This document shows positions 34,340-44,001 of a stretch of DNA of 64,000 bases, piece by piece (within the stretch, counting starts at the first letter, position 1; each line of letters begins with the position of its first letter). The DNA is taken from contig CAIVLE010000088.1 in NCBI GenBank assembly GCA_903906635.1, positions 1 through 64,000 of the forward strand. Direction: 5' to 3'. The stretch is from an uncultured Burkholderiales bacterium. Lineage in GTDB: Bacteria > Pseudomonadota > Gammaproteobacteria > Burkholderiales > Burkholderiaceae_C. A model generated the notes under the pieces. That model was not told the DNA's origin. It worked only from the letters and a program-made list of their open reading frames with translations, and did not search any database. Both the position numbers and the translations under genes were made by a program.

Positions 34340-35769
34340 TGGCGGTCAATGCTTTGAGGCGTGGCCGCCTGTTGTGCATCACGCTGGTGCTGATGTGCTT
34401 GACCGCGTGTGCCAGCTTTGGCCCTGAGCGACAAGCGTCGATTCCCGCCGCTGTCCAAACTTTGGGGCTCAAAGACACTGCCACCCCAGAGGTGGCCACC
34501 GATTGGTGGCGCGCGATGGGCGACCCGGTGTTGAACCAAATCGTCACCCAAACTCTGCAAGGGCAGCCCAGCTTGGTTGTGGCGCGTGCACGCCTGGAGC
34601 GCATGCTGGCCATGGCCGATGCGAGCCGCGCCAACGGCGTGGTGCAAACCTCGGCAGCCGTGGACCTGTCGCGACAGCGCTTCACCGAAAACGGCCTCTA
34701 CCCCAAGCCGATTGCAGGGGGTGTGTACAACAGCGGCAACGTGCAGCTGGGGCTGACATGGGCACCGGATCTGTTTGGCCAACACACGGCCGAATTGGCG
34801 TCGGCCCTGGGACAAGTGCAAGCGGCCCGTGCCGACGCGGCCGCCGCTGCGGTGACTTTGGCTTCGCAGGTGAGTCGCACCTACATTGCCCTGGCGCGCG
34901 TGGTGGCGCAGCACGCGTTGGCGCAAGACACGCTCACGCAACGCAGCCAACTGCAAGGTGTGACCCAAATGCGTGTGGCGGCGGGCATTGACACCCAATT
35001 GGAGTTGCACCAATCAGACGTCGGGGTGCGGGAGGCCCGCACCCAGGTGCAGGCGCTGGACGAACAAATGGTTTTGCTGCGTCATCAGCTGGCGGCTTTG
35101 AGCGGGCAGGGACCCCAGGCGTATGACGGTTTGACGCCTCAACTCAGTGCCTTGCAAATGCAGGCCTTGCCTTTGAGCTTGGGGGCCGATTTGCTCGGCC
35201 GACGTGCAGATGTGGTGGCCGCGCGTTGGCGCGTGGAGGCGGCCTCGCAGGACGTCGCGTTCGCTAAAACTCAGTTCTACCCGAACGTGAATTTGGGTGC
35301 TTTTGTGGGGGTCAACGCCATTGGCTTGGACAACTTGTTTGACAACGGCAGCCGCCAAGTGGGCATCAGCCCGGCTTTGCGCTTGCCTTTGTTTGATGGC
35401 GGGCGTTTGCGTGCCCAACTGCGTGGCCGCGAGGGCGATTTGGACGTGGCCATTGCCAGCTACAACGCCACCTTGCTGGATGCGGTGAAAGAGGCCAGCG
35501 ACGCCATCAACAGCAGCTTGTCTTTGCGCATGCAGCTGAGTGACCAACAGCAGGCTTATGTGTCCGCCCAAGCGGCGTTTGCCACCCACCGTGCGCGCTT
35601 TGCCGCGGGCTTGGTCAACCAGGGCGAGGTGCTCAATGCGCAAAGCCAATTGCTGGCGCAACAACGCGCACTCGTCGAAGTGCAAGCGCGCGCCTTAGAC
35701 AACCAAGTGGCCTTGATGAAGGCCTTGGGCGGAGGGTGGCGCGAGTTGCCACAAGAACAAAGAAATTGA
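34339..35769 (+). CDS. Efflux transporter outer membrane factor (NodT/OprM family lipoprotein)
   Basis: Lipobox LMCLTACASFGPE; WWRAMGDPVLNQIVTQTLQGQPSLVVARARLERMLAMADASRANG: RND/MFS outer-membrane factor signature. Confidence 0.9.
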   Translation: MAVNALRRGRLLCITLVLMCLTACASFGPERQASIPAAVQTLGLKDTATPEVATDWWRAMGDPVLNQIVTQTLQGQPSLVVARARLERMLAMADASRANGVVQTSAAVDLSRQRFTENGLYPKPIAGGVYNSGNVQLGLTWAPDLFGQHTAELASALGQVQAARADAAAAAVTLASQVSRTYIALARVVAQHALAQDTLTQRSQLQGVTQMRVAAGIDTQLELHQSDVGVREARTQVQALDEQMVLLRHQLAALSGQGPQAYDGLTPQLSALQMQALPLSLGADLLGRRADVVAARWRVEAASQDVAFAKTQFYPNVNLGAFVGVNAIGLDNLFDNGSRQVGISPALRLPLFDGGRLRAQLRGREGDLDVAIASYNATLLDAVKEASDAINSSLSLRMQLSDQQQAYVSAQAAFATHRARFAAGLVNQGEVLNAQSQLLAQQRALVEVQARALDNQVALMKALGGGWRELPQEQRN

Positions 35770-35779
35770 AAGAAATTGC

Positions 35780-36991
35780 ATGAGCCAGATGTCCGCCAAT
35801 GAAAAAGCCAACACCCGTCGCCAAGGCCTGCAAGCCATTGCGGCAGCCATTGCCGTGTCGGGGCTGGCTTGGGGGGGATGGCATTGGCTGTTGGGCCGAC
35901 ACCATGTCAGCACCGACAACGCCTATGTGATGGGCCAAGTGTTGCAAATCACGCCACAAATCACCGGCACGGTGGTGGCCATCCAAGCTGAGGAAACCGA
36001 TTTTGTGCGTACGGGCCAGGTGCTGGTCAATCTTGACGCGTCGGATGCTCGAGTGGCCTTAGAGCAAGCCCAGGCGCAATTGGCTCAGACGGTGCGTGAG
36101 GCCCGCGCTTTGTTTGCCAACACAGGGGCCTTGGAGGCCCAAGTCAAGCTGCGCGAGGCAGATCTGCAACGCGTCCAAACCGATGTGCTGCGCACTCAAG
36201 ACGATGTGAACCGCCGTGCCCCGTTGGTGCCCAGCGGTGCCGTGAGCCAAGAAGAGTTTCAGCACATGAGCGCCCAACTGAGCGCGGCCAAGAGCGGCCT
36301 CAAAGTGGCCCAGGCGGCACTCGACGCTGCCAAAGAGCAACTCAATGCCGCTCAAACGCAAACCCAAGGCACCCGCATCGAGAACCACCCAAGCGTGGCG
36401 CGTGCTGCCGCCAAGATGCGTGAAGCCTATTTGGGCCTGCAGCGCGTGAGCTTGTTGGCACCCATCGATGGGCACATAGCCAAGCGCAGCGTTCAGGTGG
36501 GGCAGCGCGTGCAAGCGGGTGCGACTTTGATGACCTTGGTGGCTTTGAACCAGTTGTGGGTTGACGCCAACTTCAAAGAAAGCCAGCTCAGTGAGCTGCA
36601 CATCGGCCAAAGCGCCGAGATGCAAGCCGATGTGTACGGCAATAAGGTGATTTTCCATGGCAAGGTGGCGGGCTTGGGTGCGGGCACGGGCTCGGCTTTC
36701 TCGTTGCTGCCAGCACAAAACGCCACGGGCAATTGGATCAAGGTGGTGCAGCGGGTGCCGGTTCGCATTGTGTTGGACCCCCAAGAGCTGTCCGAGCATC
36801 CGTTGCGGGTGGGCTTATCGATGGACGTGACGGTGGACACCGCTGATCAGAGTGGTAAAAACCTGGCCGACACGCGACGCGAAGGTGCGGTGTCGTCGAC
36901 CCCAATTTACGACACCTTGCAAGCCGCAGCCGATGCCCAAGTGCAACGCACCATTGCTGCCAACTTGGGCGCACCCGGCGCCAAGCCATGA
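35780..36991 (+). CDS. emrA: HlyD/EmrA family periplasmic adaptor
   Basis: ISTDNAYV-like HHVSTDNAYVMGQVLQITPQITGTVVAIQAEETDFVRTGQVLVNLDASDARVALEQAQAQLAQTVR; coiled-coil adaptor; adjacent emrB. Confidence 0.9.
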   Translation: MSQMSANEKANTRRQGLQAIAAAIAVSGLAWGGWHWLLGRHHVSTDNAYVMGQVLQITPQITGTVVAIQAEETDFVRTGQVLVNLDASDARVALEQAQAQLAQTVREARALFANTGALEAQVKLREADLQRVQTDVLRTQDDVNRRAPLVPSGAVSQEEFQHMSAQLSAAKSGLKVAQAALDAAKEQLNAAQTQTQGTRIENHPSVARAAAKMREAYLGLQRVSLLAPIDGHIAKRSVQVGQRVQAGATLMTLVALNQLWVDANFKESQLSELHIGQSAEMQADVYGNKVIFHGKVAGLGAGTGSAFSLLPAQNATGNWIKVVQRVPVRIVLDPQELSEHPLRVGLSMDVTVDTADQSGKNLADTRREGAVSSTPIYDTLQAAADAQVQRTIAANLGAPGAKP

Positions 36992-38586
36992 GCGACAAGC
37001 CTGCCGCAGACACGGGGCCCAGCGCAGCGTCTCCAGCCCCTGCCAGGCCTGAGCCGCTGAACGGCTTGATGCTCCTGCTGGGCACGCTTTCTTTGTCCTT
37101 GGCGACGTTCATGAATGTGCTCGACTCGTCGATTGCCAATGTGTCCATTCCAGCTATTTCGGGCGATTTGGGTGTGAGCCCAGGGCAGGGCACTTGGGTC
37201 ATCACCAGTTTTGGAGTGGCCAACGCCATTTCGGTGCCGCTCACCGGCTGGCTCACGCAACGCTTTGGCGCGGTGCGCTTGATCACCATGAGCATTGTGT
37301 TGTTTGTGCTGGCCAGCTGGCTGTGCGGCTTTGCTCCTTCGCTGGAATGGCTGGTGGTGTTTCGCGTGCTGCAGGGCTTGGTGGCCGGTCCCATGATCCC
37401 ACTCTCGCAAACGCTGCTGCTCTCGAGTTACCCGGCTGCCAAGGCCGGCACGGCCCTGGCCTTGTGGGGCGTGACCACGCTGGTGGCACCCGTGGTAGGT
37501 CCGTTGCTGGGGGGCTGGATCACCGACAACGTGTCGTGGCCCTGGATTTTTTACATCAACGTGCCAGTGGGGCTGGCCTCGGCGGCGCTGACCTGGGGCA
37601 TTTACCGCAAGCGTGAAACGCCCACACGCAAGCTGCCCATCGACCGTGTGGGACTGACCTTGTTGGTGCTGTGGGTCGGGGCCTTGCAGTTGATGCTCGA
37701 CAAGGGCAAAGAGTTGGACTGGTTTGCCTCCAGCGAGATCGTGGTGCTGGGGCTGGTCGCCTTGGTTGGTTTTGCCATTTTTGTGGTCTGGGAGCTCACC
37801 GATGAACACCCGGTGGTGGACCTGCGTTTGTTCAAAGGGCGCAACTTTGCGTTTGGCGCGATGGCCTTGTCGATAGCCTATGGTTTGTTCTTCGGTAACG
37901 TGGTGCTGCTGCCTTTGTGGTTGCAGCAGTGGATGGGCTACACCGCTACCTCGGCCGGCATGGCGCTGGCACCTGTAGGTATTTTGGCCATCCTCTTCAC
38001 ACCGCTGGTGGGCAAGAAGGTCAACGCTTGGGACCCACGCTGGATGGCCACTGGGGCCTTCATCATTTTCTCTATCTTGCTGGTGCTGCGTTCGAAATAC
38101 AACACGCAAACCGACTTTGCTCACATTTTGTGGCCCACGTTGATGCAGGGTGCGGCCATGGCGTTCTTTTTCATTCCCCTGACCACTCTGACACTGTCGG
38201 GCTTGTCGCCAGAGCGCATTCCGGCAGCTGCAGGCCTGAGCAACTTTGTACGCATCATGGCCGGTGCCATGGGCACCTCGATTGCCACCACGCTGTGGGA
38301 AAACCGGGCCGCCTTGCACCACGCCCACCTGAGCGAGCCCTTGAGCCAGACCCATGGGGTTTTCTTGGCCACGCTTGAGGGCCTGAAGTCTGCGGGCTTG
38401 AGCACCGAGCAAGCCATGGCACAGATCAACCGCTTGATCGATCAGCAGGCATTCACGCGCGCCGCCGACGATATTTTCTTGGCCTCAGCGGGTTTGTTCA
38501 TCGCCTTGATTGGCTTGATCTGGCTCACCCGTCGGCCCGCTCGCCATGTTGCAGCCTCGCCAGCGGATGCGGGTGGTGCGCACTGA
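36988..38586 (+). CDS. emrB: DHA2 family MFS drug transporter (EmrB/QacA)
   Basis: LSLATFMNVLDSSIANVSIPAISGDLGVSPGQGTWVITSFGVANAISVPLTGWLTQRFG: DHA2 signature, 14-TM pattern. Confidence 0.93.
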   Translation: MSDKPAADTGPSAASPAPARPEPLNGLMLLLGTLSLSLATFMNVLDSSIANVSIPAISGDLGVSPGQGTWVITSFGVANAISVPLTGWLTQRFGAVRLITMSIVLFVLASWLCGFAPSLEWLVVFRVLQGLVAGPMIPLSQTLLLSSYPAAKAGTALALWGVTTLVAPVVGPLLGGWITDNVSWPWIFYINVPVGLASAALTWGIYRKRETPTRKLPIDRVGLTLLVLWVGALQLMLDKGKELDWFASSEIVVLGLVALVGFAIFVVWELTDEHPVVDLRLFKGRNFAFGAMALSIAYGLFFGNVVLLPLWLQQWMGYTATSAGMALAPVGILAILFTPLVGKKVNAWDPRWMATGAFIIFSILLVLRSKYNTQTDFAHILWPTLMQGAAMAFFFIPLTTLTLSGLSPERIPAAAGLSNFVRIMAGAMGTSIATTLWENRAALHHAHLSEPLSQTHGVFLATLEGLKSAGLSTEQAMAQINRLIDQQAFTRAADDIFLASAGLFIALIGLIWLTRRPARHVAASPADAGGAH

Positions 38587-38603
38587 GCCTGTGTGTTGAG
38601 GTG

Positions 38604-39521
38604 TCATCGCGTCTGAGCCAACAAGGCCTGGCTCACCACCTCTTGCGTGACCCGCTGTGCGGCTTTGTGGGTGGTGGTCATGGGACGCCGAGCCGACCAC
38701 ACCAGCATGAGTTGACTCAACAACTGAGGGCGCTCGATGCGGTGGGTGCTGAAGTCTTTGGGCTGGGCAAAGTTGCTCAGGGTGTAAGCGGGCAGCACGG
38801 CATAGCCCAAGCCCTCTTTGACCAACTCCAAGATCGCATTCAAGCCATCGATCTCCAGCACGATGTGGGGCTTGCGGTTGAGGCGTTGCATTTCGGTGTC
38901 GATCAGCAAACGAAAAGCGTTGGGGCGGCTGGGCAAGATCAGCGGTAAATCAAACAGCGCTGACAAGGCCACCTTGGGCCGCAGCACGGCACCCTCGAGC
39001 TTGGCTTTTTTGCCCGCAATCAAAATCAAGGCGTCTTCGTGGAGCACCTTCATCTCCAAATCGGGTGCCGGTGGCGGGTTGTAGAGCACGGCCATGTCCA
39101 ACTGGCCAGCGCGCAAGCTCTCCAACATGGGCACAGAAAATCCTTCGGTCAGCGACAACTGCGACTGCGGCAATTGGTCACGAAACGACAACGTCAAGGG
39201 CACGGTGATGAGCTTGGACAGACTGGGCGGCAGCCCAATCGATACACGCCCTGTGAGGGCACCTCGCACCGAGGCCAACTCTTCTTGTGCCACTGTGACT
39301 TGGTGCAAGATGCCGCGCCCGTGCTCGAGCATCACTTGGCCAGCCTGCGTCACCGTGACGCCACGCCCATTGCGCAGCAGCAGGTTTTGGCGCAACTGCA
39401 CCTCCAGCTGGCGCACATGGCGGCTCAACAAGGGCTGCGGCAGCCCCAGCGCAATGGCGGCTTTGGTGAAACTGCCGAGCTCGGCCACACGGACAAAGGA
39501 TTCGATTTGCTTGAGTTCCAT
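38604..39521 (-). CDS. LysR family transcriptional regulator, divergent from the lig operon
   Basis: MELKQIESFVRVAELGSFTKAAIALGLPQPLLSRHVRQLEVQLRQNLLLRNGRGVTVTQAG: LysR HTH (NAC/CbbR-like). Confidence 0.92.
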   Translation of the reverse strand: MELKQIESFVRVAELGSFTKAAIALGLPQPLLSRHVRQLEVQLRQNLLLRNGRGVTVTQAGQVMLEHGRGILHQVTVAQEELASVRGALTGRVSIGLPPSLSKLITVPLTLSFRDQLPQSQLSLTEGFSVPMLESLRAGQLDMAVLYNPPPAPDLEMKVLHEDALILIAGKKAKLEGAVLRPKVALSALFDLPLILPSRPNAFRLLIDTEMQRLNRKPHIVLEIDGLNAILELVKEGLGYAVLPAYTLSNFAQPKDFSTHRIERPQLLSQLMLVWSARRPMTTTHKAAQRVTQEVVSQALLAQTR

Positions 39522-39642
39522 GAATTTTTAGAAAAATGAATATCCTATTGTCTGTTATCTAAATTCGTTATATCAGCTAGTTCTCCCCAAGACCTTTGAC
39601 ATGACGGCCCAAACAGGGGGGAGGTCTCTAGAATCCAACCCC

Positions 39643-40359
39643 ATGCAAACCCAAACCTCCCCCTTTGTGCTGCGTGGTATTTCTTCCATGGCCACCAAAG
39701 CCATCTTGGCCGATTTGACCCAGGCCTACCAAGACCAAACTGGCGTGCAGGTTCAGATCGAGTCGCTGGGTGGGGTGGACGCGGCCAAGCGTGTGCAAGC
39801 TGGCGAAGCCTTGGATGTGGTGTTGTTGGCCTCGGACGCGATAGAGCGCTTGATGGCCTCCGGGCATTTGCTGGCCAACAGCCGCTGTGACTGGGTGCGC
39901 TCACCCGTGGCCATCGCGGTGCGTGCTGGCGCTGCGCATCCAGACGTCACCACAGAGGCGGCGCTCAAAGCCGCTGTGCTGGCCAGCTCAAGCCTGGGGT
40001 TTTCTACCGGACCAAGCGGCACCTATCTGAACCAATTGCTGGCGCGTTGGGGCATCGCCGAGCAGGTCCAGCCGCGCATGGTGGTCCCGCCTCCTGGCAC
40101 CCCCGTGGGCACTTTGGTGGCTCGCGGTGAGGTGGCTCTTGGTTTTCAGCAGCTCAGCGAATTGATCGCCTTGCCCGGCATTGAGGTGCTGGGGACTTTG
40201 CCACAGGAGGTGGCCTACATCACCACGTTCTCAGGCGCTATTGCGCAAGTGATTGGCCACGACGCGACACGCGTCAAAGCGGTGCAGGCGTTTTTGTCGT
40301 TTTTGGCGTCTGGCGATGTCTTAGACGTCAAGCGTCGCCAAGGCATGGACTGGAACTGA
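39643..40359 (+). CDS. ModA-like (molybdate-binding protein fold) substrate-binding protein without recognisable signal peptide
   Basis: MQTQTSPFVLRGISSMATKAILADLTQAYQDQTGVQVQIESLGGVDAAKRVQAGEALDVVLLASDAIERLMASGHL: ModA/PBP type 2 fold; no hydrophobic leader. Confidence 0.8.
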   Translation: MQTQTSPFVLRGISSMATKAILADLTQAYQDQTGVQVQIESLGGVDAAKRVQAGEALDVVLLASDAIERLMASGHLLANSRCDWVRSPVAIAVRAGAAHPDVTTEAALKAAVLASSSLGFSTGPSGTYLNQLLARWGIAEQVQPRMVVPPPGTPVGTLVARGEVALGFQQLSELIALPGIEVLGTLPQEVAYITTFSGAIAQVIGHDATRVKAVQAFLSFLASGDVLDVKRRQGMDWN

Positions 40360-40407
40360 TCATCTCCCAACTCCTCTTTCTCTAACTTTTTGCTCTGAAG
40401 GTTTTAC

Positions 40408-41442
40408 ATGTCCCTCATCATCGACGTCCACGGTCACTACACCACCGCGCCCAAGGCGCTCGAGGAGTGGCGCAACCGCCAAATTGCAGGGATCAAAGAC
40501 CCTGCCTCCAAGCCCAAGGTGTCTGAGCTGAAAATCAGCGACGATGAACTGCGCGAGTCCATTGAGACCAACCAACTCGCCAAGATGAAAGAGCGCGGCT
40601 CAGACATCACCATCTTCAGTCCACGTGCGAGCTTCATGGCGCATCACATCGGTGACTTTGAGGTGTCTTCCACCTGGGCCGCCATTTGCAATGAGCTGTG
40701 CTTTCGCGTCTCGCAACTCTTTCCAAATAACTTTGTGCCTGCAGCCATGTTGCCCCAGTCGCCCGGTGTGGACCCTGCCACTTGCATTCCTGAGTTGGTC
40801 AAGTGTGTCGAGCAGTATGGCAACGTGGGCATCAACCTCAACCCCGATCCTTCGGGTGGTCACTGGACCTCACCGCCTTTGAGCGACAAGTCGTGGTACC
40901 CCATTTATGAAAAGATGGTCGAGTACGACATTCCCGCCATGATCCACGTCTCCACCAGTTGCAACAACTGTTTCCACACCACCGGTGCGCATTACCTGAA
41001 CGCGGACACCACCGCCTTCATGCAGTGCCTGACCAGCGACTTGTTCAAAGACTTTCCTACCTTGAAGTTTTTGATTCCCCATGGCGGTGGCGCCGTGCCC
41101 TACCACTGGGGACGTTTCCGTGGCCTGGCGCAAGAGTTGAAGAAGCCCTTGCTGTCCGAGCACTTGCTCAACAACATCTTTTTCGACACCTGCGTCTACC
41201 ACCAACCCGGCATAGACTTGTTGACCAAGGTGATTCCCGTCAAAAACATCATGTTCGCCTCAGAAATGATCGGTGCGGTGCGTGGCATCGACCCCGAAAC
41301 CGGCCACTATTTTGACGACACCAAGCGCTACATCGAGTCCACCGTCAACTTGAATGCCGAAGAACGCCACCAAGTCTACGAAGGCAACGCACGCCGGGTG
41401 TTTTCGCGCTTAGACAGCCAACTCAAGGCCCAAGGCCGTTGA
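40408..41442 (+). CDS. ligJ: 4-oxalomesaconate hydratase (amidohydrolase family)
   Basis: MSLIIDVHGHYTTAPKALEEWRNRQIAGIKDPASKPKVSELKISDDELRESIETNQLAKMKERGSDITIFSPRASFMAHHIGDFEVS: LigJ-type; operon context with ligK/I/A/B/C. Confidence 0.88.
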   Translation: MSLIIDVHGHYTTAPKALEEWRNRQIAGIKDPASKPKVSELKISDDELRESIETNQLAKMKERGSDITIFSPRASFMAHHIGDFEVSSTWAAICNELCFRVSQLFPNNFVPAAMLPQSPGVDPATCIPELVKCVEQYGNVGINLNPDPSGGHWTSPPLSDKSWYPIYEKMVEYDIPAMIHVSTSCNNCFHTTGAHYLNADTTAFMQCLTSDLFKDFPTLKFLIPHGGGAVPYHWGRFRGLAQELKKPLLSEHLLNNIFFDTCVYHQPGIDLLTKVIPVKNIMFASEMIGAVRGIDPETGHYFDDTKRYIESTVNLNAEERHQVYEGNARRVFSRLDSQLKAQGR

Positions 41443-41463
41443 TATATTTTTTGGAGAAGCACC

Positions 41464-42147
41464 ATGTACGAACTCGGCGTTGTTTACCGCAACATCTCAC
41501 GCGCTGATCGCGCCACCACAGACAGCTTGGCCTCCTTGGGCTCTGCCACGGTTCACGAAGCCATGGGCCGTGTGGGTTTGATGAAACCCTACATGCGCCC
41601 CATTTACCCGGGTGCACAGGTCTCGGGCACCGCAGTGACGGTCTTGTTGCACCCCGGTGACAACTGGATGATGCACGTGGTGGCCGAGCAAATTCAGCCA
41701 GGCGACATCGTGGTCGCGGCCATCACGGCCGAATGCACCGATGGTTACTTTGGTGACCTGTTGGCTACCTCCTTCATGGCCCGTGGTGCACGCGCTTTGG
41801 TGATCGACGCGGGTGTGCGCGATGTGAAAGAACTCACCAAAATGGGTTTTCCGGCCTGGAGCAAAGCCATCAGCAGCAAGGGCACCATCAAGGCCACCAT
41901 TGGCTCGGTCAACATCCCCTTGGTATGCGCTGGCATGATCGTGCACCCTGGTGACGTGATCGTGGCTGATGATGACGGCGTGGTGTGTGTGCCTCAAGCG
42001 CTGGCCGCCAAAACACTCGCCACGGCACAAGCGCGTGAGGCCAACGAAGGAGAAAAACGCGCCAAACTCGCTTCGGGCGTGTTGGGCTTGGACATGTACA
42101 AAATGCGCGAACCCCTGGCGGCGGCTGGTTTGAAATACATCGACTGA
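41464..42147 (+). CDS. ligK: 4-carboxy-4-hydroxy-2-oxoadipate aldolase / oxaloacetate decarboxylase
   Basis: RraA-like fold: [92 protein letters not shown]. Confidence 0.9.
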   Translation: MYELGVVYRNISRADRATTDSLASLGSATVHEAMGRVGLMKPYMRPIYPGAQVSGTAVTVLLHPGDNWMMHVVAEQIQPGDIVVAAITAECTDGYFGDLLATSFMARGARALVIDAGVRDVKELTKMGFPAWSKAISSKGTIKATIGSVNIPLVCAGMIVHPGDVIVADDDGVVCVPQALAAKTLATAQAREANEGEKRAKLASGVLGLDMYKMREPLAAAGLKYID

Positions 42148-42159
42148 TTGGCCAGGCCC

Positions 42160-43002
42160 ATGCGCACACTTCACCTTATGTCATGGCCCTGGTTGCTGGC
42201 AGTCTTGATGGCTTTGGGTGGGTGCGTGCGCACCTGGGAAACGGGGGGGGCGTCCTCCAGAGTTGCCCCCGCGTTTTCGCAAGTCGCACCCGAGGTGCAA
42301 CAGGCCTTGGCCCCCACCGGCGTGCTGCGAGTGGGGGTGTATTCGGGCAGTCCCACCTCTTGGGTTCGAGACACACACTCCGGGGCGACCTATGGGGTGG
42401 CGTTCGAATTAGGCCATGCTTTGGGGCAGGCGCTGGGTGTGCCGGTTCAGGTGGTGACGTATCCGCGCGTGGCCGAAGTGATTGAGGGGCTCAAACGTTT
42501 TGAGGTGGACATGACGTTCACCAATGCCACCGCCGCGCGCGCCAAAGTCGTGGACTTTACCCCCGTCATGGTTCAACTCGAGCTCGGCGTGCTGGTGCCA
42601 GCCCACAGCGCGATCACCCGTTTTGCCGATGTCGACCGCGCAGGCGTGCGTTTGGGCGTGAGCCAGGGTAGTTCATCTCAAGGCGTGTTGGGTGAACGCA
42701 TAAAGCTTGCCCGCTTGCTGCCCATCCCCTCGTTGGATGTGGCGCAGCAAATGCTGCAGCGCGGTGAATTGGATGCCTTCGCCACCAACAAGGGCATCTT
42801 GTTTGAACTGTCTGAAACAGTGCCTGGATCGCAAGTTCTCAAGGACCGCTGGGGGGTGGAGAATTTGGCCATTGCGATTCCCAAAGGGCGCGAGGCGGGC
42901 CGAGCCTATCTGAACGACTTTGCCCAAGCGCGGGTGCGCGAGGGCGATGTCAAACGCATGTCCGAGCGCGCAGGTTTGCGTGGTTTGGCACAAACCCCAT
43001 GA
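42160..43002 (+). CDS. Amino-acid-type (SBP_bac_3) substrate-binding lipoprotein
   Basis: MRTLHLMSWPWLLAVLMALGGCVRTW lipobox; GVLRVGVYSGSPTSWVRDTHSGATYGVAFELGHALGQALGVPVQVVTYPRVAEVIEGLKRFEVDMTFTNATAARAKVVDFTPV. Confidence 0.87.
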   Translation: MRTLHLMSWPWLLAVLMALGGCVRTWETGGASSRVAPAFSQVAPEVQQALAPTGVLRVGVYSGSPTSWVRDTHSGATYGVAFELGHALGQALGVPVQVVTYPRVAEVIEGLKRFEVDMTFTNATAARAKVVDFTPVMVQLELGVLVPAHSAITRFADVDRAGVRLGVSQGSSSQGVLGERIKLARLLPIPSLDVAQQMLQRGELDAFATNKGILFELSETVPGSQVLKDRWGVENLAIAIPKGREAGRAYLNDFAQARVREGDVKRMSERAGLRGLAQTP

Positions 43003-43018
43003 CAACACAAGGACAACT

Positions 43019-43984
43019 ATGAAATACGTCACCCGTTGGAGCTCACTGCTTTGGATGTGCCTTGCCGCAGGTCAGGTTTTTGCGCAGTCCTACCCCAGCA
43101 AACCCATCAAAGTGGTGGTGGGCTATGCCGCAGGCGGAGCGGTCGATGTGGTGGCGCGCACCATCGGGCAGAGCCTGTCCTCGAGTATGGGTCAACCCGT
43201 GTTGGTGGAAAACAAACCTGGTGCGGGCACCAACATTGCCGTCAAGTCGGTGATCGGTGCCGAACCCGATGGCTACACCTTGATGATGGCCGCCAACGCC
43301 TTGGCCGCCAACATGGCGCTGTACCAACCCATGCCCTTTGATGCCGAGCGCGACTTGGTGCCCGTGTCTTTGATCGGTCGCGTGCCCGTGGTCATTGCAG
43401 CCAACCCGAACGTGGCGTACGCCACGGTGAAGCAACTGATTGACGCGGCCAAGGGCAAGCCCAATAGCATTGCCTTTGGCTCGCCGGGCAATGGCTCGAC
43501 CCCGCACATGGCGATTGAGTTGTTTGCACGCGCCGCAGGCATAGACTTGCAGCATGTGCCTTATCGGGGGGGATCGCCCGCCATCACCGACGCCATTGGC
43601 GGACAAATTCCCTTGGTGGCCGTTAACGCCTTGGAGGTGTTGCCCCATGCCAAGAGCGGCAAGCTCAAGGTGCTGGCAGTGCTCAGCCCCAACCGCAGTC
43701 CGATTTTTCCGGACGTGCCCACCATTGCAGAGTCTGGCTTTGCTGGCTTTGAAGCCTCGGTGTGGTACGGATTGGTGGCCCCCATTGCCACGCCCAAACC
43801 CATCGTGGCCAAGTTGCACGACGAGGTGCAAAAAGCCCTGCAAACCAAAGAGGTGCGCGATCGCATGAACGCCGTGGGCGGCGAAGTTGTGCCCGGCAGC
43901 GCTGAAATGTTTGCCAACCTCATCCACTCTGAGCGTCAGCGCTACACCAAGCTGGTGAGAGAAGCCAACATACAACCTGATTGA
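43019..43984 (+). CDS. Tripartite tricarboxylate transporter (Bug family) substrate-binding protein
   Basis: YPSKPIKVVVGYAAGGAVDVVARTIGQSLSSSMGQPVLVENKPGAGTNIAVKSVIGAEPDGYTLM. Confidence 0.93.
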   Translation: MKYVTRWSSLLWMCLAAGQVFAQSYPSKPIKVVVGYAAGGAVDVVARTIGQSLSSSMGQPVLVENKPGAGTNIAVKSVIGAEPDGYTLMMAANALAANMALYQPMPFDAERDLVPVSLIGRVPVVIAANPNVAYATVKQLIDAAKGKPNSIAFGSPGNGSTPHMAIELFARAAGIDLQHVPYRGGSPAITDAIGGQIPLVAVNALEVLPHAKSGKLKVLAVLSPNRSPIFPDVPTIAESGFAGFEASVWYGLVAPIATPKPIVAKLHDEVQKALQTKEVRDRMNAVGGEVVPGSAEMFANLIHSERQRYTKLVREANIQPD

Positions 43985-44001
43985 CAAGAAAGAGAACTGA
44001 G

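Noticed and set aside
36907-38412. 501-aa minus-strand ORF opposite emrB
   Set aside because: Low-complexity Gln/His/Arg-rich shadow ORF; plus strand encodes a clear DHA2 transporter.
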